Source: Patescibacteria group bacterium (GTDB taxonomy: Bacteria; Patescibacteriota; Gracilibacteria; UBA1369; PNNO01). Taken from it: a stretch of DNA of 17,490 bases. Where the stretch lies: positions 1-17,490 of the forward strand of contig JAHJMX010000070.1 of assembly GCA_018821175.1 (NCBI GenBank), given 5' to 3'. The translations under genes were made by a program, and so were the position numbers. Positions 12,735-17,490 of the stretch are shown here, one piece after another (position 1 is the first letter of the stretch; the number at the start of each line of letters is the position of its first letter). Below the pieces are notes generated by a model that ran no database searches, was not told the origin of the DNA, and worked only from the letters and a program-made list of their open reading frames with translations.

Positions 12735-14873
12735 ATGGAATCTCAGGATTTCTCGTATGACCTAGCTGGTCGTACTCTCACCTTTGAAACCGGTGAGCTT
12801 GCATTGCAAGCATCAGGGGCTGTTGTTGTCGGCCTTGGTGACACTCGAATTTTGGCAACAGCAACAATGTCTCCAGAAGCACGTGAAGGCGTTGATTTTT
12901 TTCCACTGATGTGTGAATACTCTGAAAAGTTTTATGCTGCTGGAAAAATTAAAGGAAGTCGTTTTGTTAAACGTGAAGGTCGGCCATCGGACAGTGCTGT
13001 TTTGAATAGTCGTTTGATCGATCGTCCAATCCGTCCAATGTTTCCTAAGGGAATGTCAAACGAGGTACAAGTAATTTGTGCTGTTCTTTCTGCGGATATG
13101 GAAGTAAGCCCTGCCCCGCTTGCAATTACTGCCGCATCTGCTGCGTTGGCAATTTCTGGAATGCCTTTCGATGGTCCAATTGCAGGTGTTTTAATTGGGC
13201 TTGAAAAAGATGAAAATGGTATTGATCGATTAATTTTGAATCCAACCTATAAACAAATAGAAGAAGGTCGTTTGAATTTAGTAGTAGCTGGGACTAAGCA
13301 TGCGATTACTATGGTTGAGGCTGGTGCTAGTGAAGTTGATGAGGAAACTATGGTTAAAGCACTTGATTTTGCTCACCAACATATAAAGAAAATTTGTATT
13401 TTGCAGGAAGAATTTGCTGCGAAATATAGAAAAGAAGATTTGCCTTATATTTTAGTGAAACCTTCTGAAGATGCTGAAGCTGCAATTGCAAGTTTTGTAA
13501 CTAAAGAAATGCTAGACACTATTAAAGGTGTTACAAAAAAGGACGTTAATAAAACTAAGGATGTTTTAGTTAAGCAAATGCTTGAACATTTTGCATCAAA
13601 AATTGAAGAAGGGACTTTAAGTGCACGGGAGCTTAAGGAAATTTTGATGAAGCATGTTGAGAAAAATATGCGAAAAAACATTATTGAAAAAGAAATTCGT
13701 ATTGATGGTAGAGCCATTGATGAAATCCGGCCGATTATGTGTAAGGTTGGGCTTTTGCCTAGAACTCATGGTTCTGCGCTTTTCCAACGTGGCGAAACTC
13801 AAGCTTTGACTATCACAACATTGGGATCTCCTGGAGCTGCTATGATTGTAGATACGATGGATGAGGATATCACTAAGAGATACATGCATTTCTACAATTT
13901 CCCACCTTATGCGGTTGGTGAAGCTCGTATGATGCGTGGTCCTGGACGAAGAGAAATTGGACATGGTGCGCTTGCTGAAAGAGCTCTTTTGCCTGTTCTT
14001 CCAGATAATAAAGATTTCCCATATACGATGAATGTTGTTTCAGAAATTACAACTTGTAATGGATCGAGCTCAATGGCTTCTGTTTGTGGATCTAGTTTGT
14101 CTCTGATGTCAGCTGGAGTTCCACTTAAGAAACATGTCTCTGCTATTGCGATGGGACTTATGACTGATGAAGAAGGTAATTATAAGATTTTGACAGATAT
14201 CCAAGGGCTTGAGGATTTTGGTGGAGATATGGATTTCAAAGTTGCTGGAACAGTTGATGGGATTACAGCTCTTCAAATGGATATTAAGTTGAAAGGTCTT
14301 TCCCTTGATCTTTTGAGGGAAGCACTTGGAAGAGCAAAAACTGCTAGATTGCAAATTATGGAAAAAATGATTGAAGTTGTGCCTTCGGTTGGGGCTATGT
14401 CGAAATACGCACCTCTTATCATTGCAATGCAAATTGATCCTGACAAAATCCGTGATGTTATCGGTAAAGGCGGAGAAACTATTCAGGGAATTATTGCTGA
14501 ATGTGGAGTTGAAATCGATATTGAAGATAGCGGTCTTGTTATGATCACTGCGCCAGATCAAGAGAGCGGAGATAAAGCTCGTAAAATTGTTGAAAAGATT
14601 ACATATGTCCCAAAAGTAGGGGATGAGTTTGAAGGAGAAGTTGTTCGAATTATGGATTTTGGTGCATTTGTATCAATTACTCCAGGAAAAGATGGGCTTG
14701 TGCACATCTCACAACTTGCAAATGAACGTGTAAATAAAGTTGAAGATGTCGTAAAGCTTGGAGATAAGATCAAAGTTAAATTGATGGAGATTGATGCTCA
14801 AGGTCGATATAACATATCGAGAAAAGCAGTATTGTCACAAGCAGGTGAAAAACCTGCAGCTCCAACTGCGTAA
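12735..14873 (+). CDS. pnp: Polyribonucleotide nucleotidyltransferase (PNPase)
   Basis: PNPase degrades RNA 3' to 5' by phosphorolysis and can add 3' tails; it acts as a cytoplasmic trimer. The domain order is complete: first RNase PH-like core (from FSYDLAGRTLTFETGELALQ, with FFPLMCEYSEKFYAAGKIKGS), helical linker, second RNase PH-like core (GRAIDEIRPI, GSALFQRGETQAL, YNFPPYAVGE, GRREIGHGALAERAL, then the catalytic-site region DFGGDMDFKVAGT with its paired aspartates), KH domain (IRDVIGKGGETIQGI) and S1 domain (GEVVRIMDFGAFVSI to VHISQL). I prefer the ATG at 12735 (712 residues) because homologues begin close to this point; an in-frame TTG at 12693 would add 14 residues. It follows rpsO, as in most bacteria. 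The stop is TAA. Confidence 0.97.
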   Translation: MESQDFSYDLAGRTLTFETGELALQASGAVVVGLGDTRILATATMSPEAREGVDFFPLMCEYSEKFYAAGKIKGSRFVKREGRPSDSAVLNSRLIDRPIRPMFPKGMSNEVQVICAVLSADMEVSPAPLAITAASAALAISGMPFDGPIAGVLIGLEKDENGIDRLILNPTYKQIEEGRLNLVVAGTKHAITMVEAGASEVDEETMVKALDFAHQHIKKICILQEEFAAKYRKEDLPYILVKPSEDAEAAIASFVTKEMLDTIKGVTKKDVNKTKDVLVKQMLEHFASKIEEGTLSARELKEILMKHVEKNMRKNIIEKEIRIDGRAIDEIRPIMCKVGLLPRTHGSALFQRGETQALTITTLGSPGAAMIVDTMDEDITKRYMHFYNFPPYAVGEARMMRGPGRREIGHGALAERALLPVLPDNKDFPYTMNVVSEITTCNGSSSMASVCGSSLSLMSAGVPLKKHVSAIAMGLMTDEEGNYKILTDIQGLEDFGGDMDFKVAGTVDGITALQMDIKLKGLSLDLLREALGRAKTARLQIMEKMIEVVPSVGAMSKYAPLIIAMQIDPDKIRDVIGKGGETIQGIIAECGVEIDIEDSGLVMITAPDQESGDKARKIVEKITYVPKVGDEFEGEVVRIMDFGAFVSITPGKDGLVHISQLANERVNKVEDVVKLGDKIKVKLMEIDAQGRYNISRKAVLSQAGEKPAAPTA

Positions 14874-14888
14874 ATAGATTATTAAAAG

Positions 14889-14923
14889 AAAGGCTTCACT
14901 GTATTGGTGAGGCCTTTTTTTTT
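14889..14923 (+). terminator. Strong intrinsic terminator of the rpsO-pnp unit
   Basis: AAAGGCTTCAC (14889-14899) pairs with GTGAGGCCTTT (14907-14917) in an 11-pair stem with one U-G pair and a seven-base loop, ending in a run of nine T. It lies 15 bases after the pnp stop and faces the convergent surface-protein gene. Confidence 0.92.
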
Positions 14924-14955
14924 GCTTTAACGAAAAGAATTAGATGAATTCAAAA

Positions 14956-17490
14956 CTATCTATAATTTAGTTGTACATTTTCGGGGTCAGTTTCGTAATT
15001 CATAGCTGCATATCCGAAGGTCCCAAGTGATAAAATTAAGGTTATCGCAAGACAAATTAATCCATAAGTAATACTTTTTTTTCTGAACACAATAATACTT
15101 ATTATTACCCCGAGAATTAGGATAACAATACTTATTATTGCTAGTGTATAAGCAAACATATTTGAATCCGTATCACTTTTTTTAGTACTTCCTAATGTGT
15201 TTTGTTTGGCTTTTACATCGCTAAACTGATCGAACAATTCTAATGTTTGAGTTTGTATTTTTTCTTCTTGTGATTCAAATGACTCAATCTCTTCATAAAA
15301 TTTACCTAAATATTCTTTTTCTGGATCATTGCTTAGTGCGATGATTCTAAGGTCCATCAAAGTTGATTCCATATCGAAATCATTATTTGTTGAAATTAAA
15401 TTGATGGCTTTTGCATTTTGTGTTTCATCGAGACTGCCAAGATATGCTTCGATAATTTCATTATTACTATTTCTATTTGTCGAGTCTGAAGTGCGCACTT
15501 CGTCAAGTGTTTTGAGGGCACTTTCCAATGCTTCGGCATCATCTTTTTCGATTGCAAGTGCGACATTGTAAAGTGCATCACTTAATAACATTCCTGGAGC
15601 TTCAGCATTTGCTGTATCTACTAATGTAAATGTTTTATTTGTTTGTTGTAGATCTGGCAATTGATAACTCGTTGCTGTTAAATCTTTTCCAGTGTTGAGT
15701 ATAGAAAGAGATCTTTCAAGAGCATTCAAGTCTTCAGTATAAAGAATGTACCATTCATAAGTGTGATTTGCGCTTGCGGCGATTTTTAGTGCATTAAAGG
15801 CATGGCCTGCGGTGTCGACGGCCTCATTTGCGGCGACTGGATTTGCTAAATAAATAGAAAGTCCAATTTTGAGTGCAGGCTTCATAACATTTACAAATTC
15901 ATTTACAGCCGAGGTATTAACATCCCATTCATATTGTAATGCGTTACGAGTGTCGTGTTGATTTGTATTGTTGATGAAAATCTGTTCAGCACGTTTTACA
16001 TTACTATTAATATCTTCAGGGATTGCGTCGAAGTTGATAGGATGTTTTTGCACAGTTGCCGCTACATCATCCAAATAACGACGCTTCATGTAATTAGTGA
16101 ATTTTATACGGATTTCTCCTGTTCCTAAACTCATGAAATTTAATCCTTCTCCAAAGAAATATTGTTCGATTCCGCCCATAAATTCGCTTAAATGACTCAT
16201 GTATCTTTGAGTGGTTTTACTTTCTGATTGTAGTCCTTCTCGCATTGTGCGAAGAACGCCTGAGAAAATATTCCGGGCTTTTGATAAATAAAAAGAATCA
16301 CTACTTTTGTCAGTAGCCCAGCCACCAATAACGCTTGCTAATTTAGTGTTTTTATCACCAGCGACTTCATACATGCCCTTACTTAAATTGATAAAACCTT
16401 GAGCAAAGCCAATAGTATCAACTATGACATTGCTCATGTATGTACTAAAATTTGAAAGTGATTCGTCAGATTTTCGTCCGTAATATTCCAAAAAATACAT
16501 ATTGTAAGCATTCATTTTTAATGCACTTACAACTTTGTTTGCATCCTCATAATCAGCGTCTGCTAAAACTTCATAATAAGAGTTAGCTATTTGCATATAC
16601 TCATTTATAAATTCGCTGTTTCCTCCATATTTTTTTATGCGTTCCTTAAATTTTCCTTCATGTTCATATGCTTTATTGTAGTAATGAGTTGAATCTTCGT
16701 CAGGTTTTAATTCAATTGCATCTAAAATTTTCTCACCAGTGTCTCCTAGATTTTCGAAGAAAAAATAACCATCTTCAGTATAAGTTTCTAGATGAATTTT
16801 CGTAGCATTTGCATTTGGCAATACGCCATCTAAAGTTATTTTGATACCGCTTGGATCATAATATTTCTCTCCATTCTTAAAATACACACTTCCCGAAAGA
16901 GCTCCTTCGTTAAAGGTTGCGTTAATCGTTTTGCTAATTAATCCTGGTTTTTCTAGTTGTAATGTTACATTAAAGTCTTCGCCCATCGTTTCTAGAGTTG
17001 CATAAATTACCTTATATTTCACCTCTCCCTTAATGTTTGCAAAGACATATATTGCATCTTGTAGTACATCCGCATCTTCCGTTTTTTCTGAATTGTTAAT
17101 TTGAGGCGCATGATAAGAGGCTTCTATGTAAGAATCTGAACTTCCTTCAAATCCTGACGATATTTCTAAGCGGCCCCCACGTATTGGATTTGGGACTCTG
17201 TTCTCAATCCACATTGGATATTCGTAAACATTGCCTTCTGAGTCTTCTGTCCAGGCGTAGATTTCCTGTATTGCTTCTCCGTCAGAGGTTAAAGTGAAAT
17301 TGCCAGGTTCTATATTGATACTGACTTCTAGATTTTGTACGCATGAAAAACCATCCCAAGTAGCTGTTTCAATGCAAGCACACCCATCGATTGGATTCCC
17401 GTCATAGTATGCTTCGCCGAAAAAGGCACGACACATTGCATCATTTTCATAAATACAAGTTTCTGATTCAGGATGTAACTTCATCCCATC
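14956..17490 (-). CDS. Large surface protein, C-terminal part (N-terminus outside window)
   Basis: The reading frame is open through the right edge (two more codons precede the Met at 17484), so the true start lies outside; at least 844 residues are coded here. I do not recognise a family. It begins with a Cys-rich stretch (ETCIYENDAMC, DGCACIETATWDGFSC), probably a small disulfide-bonded module. Beta-rich segments suggesting Ig-like or carbohydrate-binding folds follow (about residues 50-260). Next comes a long helical region (about 265-740). Two closely spaced membrane segments lie at about 776-800 and 806-828, joined by FRKKS, with a short polar tail. By the positive-inside rule the Lys/Arg turn is cytoplasmic and the large domain extracellular. 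A cell-surface adhesin or envelope protein is my inference. The stop is TAG, 32 bases past the pnp terminator. Confidence 0.85.
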   Translation of the reverse strand, partial: DGMKLHPESETCIYENDAMCRAFFGEAYYDGNPIDGCACIETATWDGFSCVQNLEVSINIEPGNFTLTSDGEAIQEIYAWTEDSEGNVYEYPMWIENRVPNPIRGGRLEISSGFEGSSDSYIEASYHAPQINNSEKTEDADVLQDAIYVFANIKGEVKYKVIYATLETMGEDFNVTLQLEKPGLISKTINATFNEGALSGSVYFKNGEKYYDPSGIKITLDGVLPNANATKIHLETYTEDGYFFFENLGDTGEKILDAIELKPDEDSTHYYNKAYEHEGKFKERIKKYGGNSEFINEYMQIANSYYEVLADADYEDANKVVSALKMNAYNMYFLEYYGRKSDESLSNFSTYMSNVIVDTIGFAQGFINLSKGMYEVAGDKNTKLASVIGGWATDKSSDSFYLSKARNIFSGVLRTMREGLQSESKTTQRYMSHLSEFMGGIEQYFFGEGLNFMSLGTGEIRIKFTNYMKRRYLDDVAATVQKHPINFDAIPEDINSNVKRAEQIFINNTNQHDTRNALQYEWDVNTSAVNEFVNVMKPALKIGLSIYLANPVAANEAVDTAGHAFNALKIAASANHTYEWYILYTEDLNALERSLSILNTGKDLTATSYQLPDLQQTNKTFTLVDTANAEAPGMLLSDALYNVALAIEKDDAEALESALKTLDEVRTSDSTNRNSNNEIIEAYLGSLDETQNAKAINLISTNNDFDMESTLMDLRIIALSNDPEKEYLGKFYEEIESFESQEEKIQTQTLELFDQFSDVKAKQNTLGSTKKSDTDSNMFAYTLAIISIVILILGVIISIIVFRKKSITYGLICLAITLILSLGTFGYAAMNYETDPENVQLNYR

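Noticed and set aside
13445..14773. Open frames on the minus strand inside pnp
   Set aside because: They overlap PNPase catalytic, KH and S1 regions in antisense; composition is that of a shadow frame.
1..17490. UGA read as glycine (Gracilibacteria/Absconditabacteria code)
   Set aside because: The conserved genes are full length with the standard code and no interrupting TGA codons, whereas recoded genomes use TGA often for Gly.

Overview
The window is AT-rich (mid-30s % G+C by eye) and compact bacterial DNA. It holds 16 protein genes, two of them cut by the window edges, and no RNA genes, insertion sequences or CRISPR arrays that I can see. Lean gene content, many family-less helical or membrane proteins, stand-alone cyclic-nucleotide-binding domains, a DUF763 protein and a large surface protein with a C-terminal membrane anchor suggest a Patescibacteria/CPR lineage, possibly near Peregrinibacteria or Gracilibacteria. 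That placement is inference. Two window-wide traits stand out: no gene has a recognisable Shine-Dalgarno sequence, and none of the 15 visible stop codons (16 genes less the one running off the left edge) is TGA.

Layout. 1-1951 (minus): a membrane-anchored metallophosphoesterase downstream of S-adenosylhomocysteine hydrolase (ahcY). 2034-3800 (minus): a 588-residue helical protein of unknown function, divergent from a DUF763 gene (3938-5104, plus); both have promoters in the shared gap. 5131-5262 (minus): a 43-residue Cys/Gly/Asp-rich peptide built from two tandem copies, with a 16-bp perfect palindrome on its start codon. 5311-7785 (minus): a DUF3307 membrane protein, two stand-alone cyclic-nucleotide-binding proteins and a six-segment membrane protein. 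7933-8850 (plus): a CorA-type Mg2+ channel with a near-consensus promoter, divergent from the membrane protein. 8885-9244 (minus): a small basic coiled-coil protein. 9500-12118 (plus): a 422-residue protein with two possible PH-like folds, thioredoxin, and a prohibitin/SPFH protein. 12303-14873 (plus): the conserved rpsO-pnp pair, preceded by a structured leader that may be an S15 autoregulatory site and closed by a strong terminator. 14956-17490 (minus): the C-terminal part of a large surface protein.

How the genes work together. The recognisable functions are housekeeping: the methyl cycle (ahcY), translation and RNA turnover (rpsO, pnp), thiol redox (trxA), Mg2+ uptake (corA) and membrane organisation (SPFH). 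The most novel material is the duplicated Cys-rich peptide with its palindrome, the paired cyclic-nucleotide-binding proteins without an effector domain, and the SD-less initiation.
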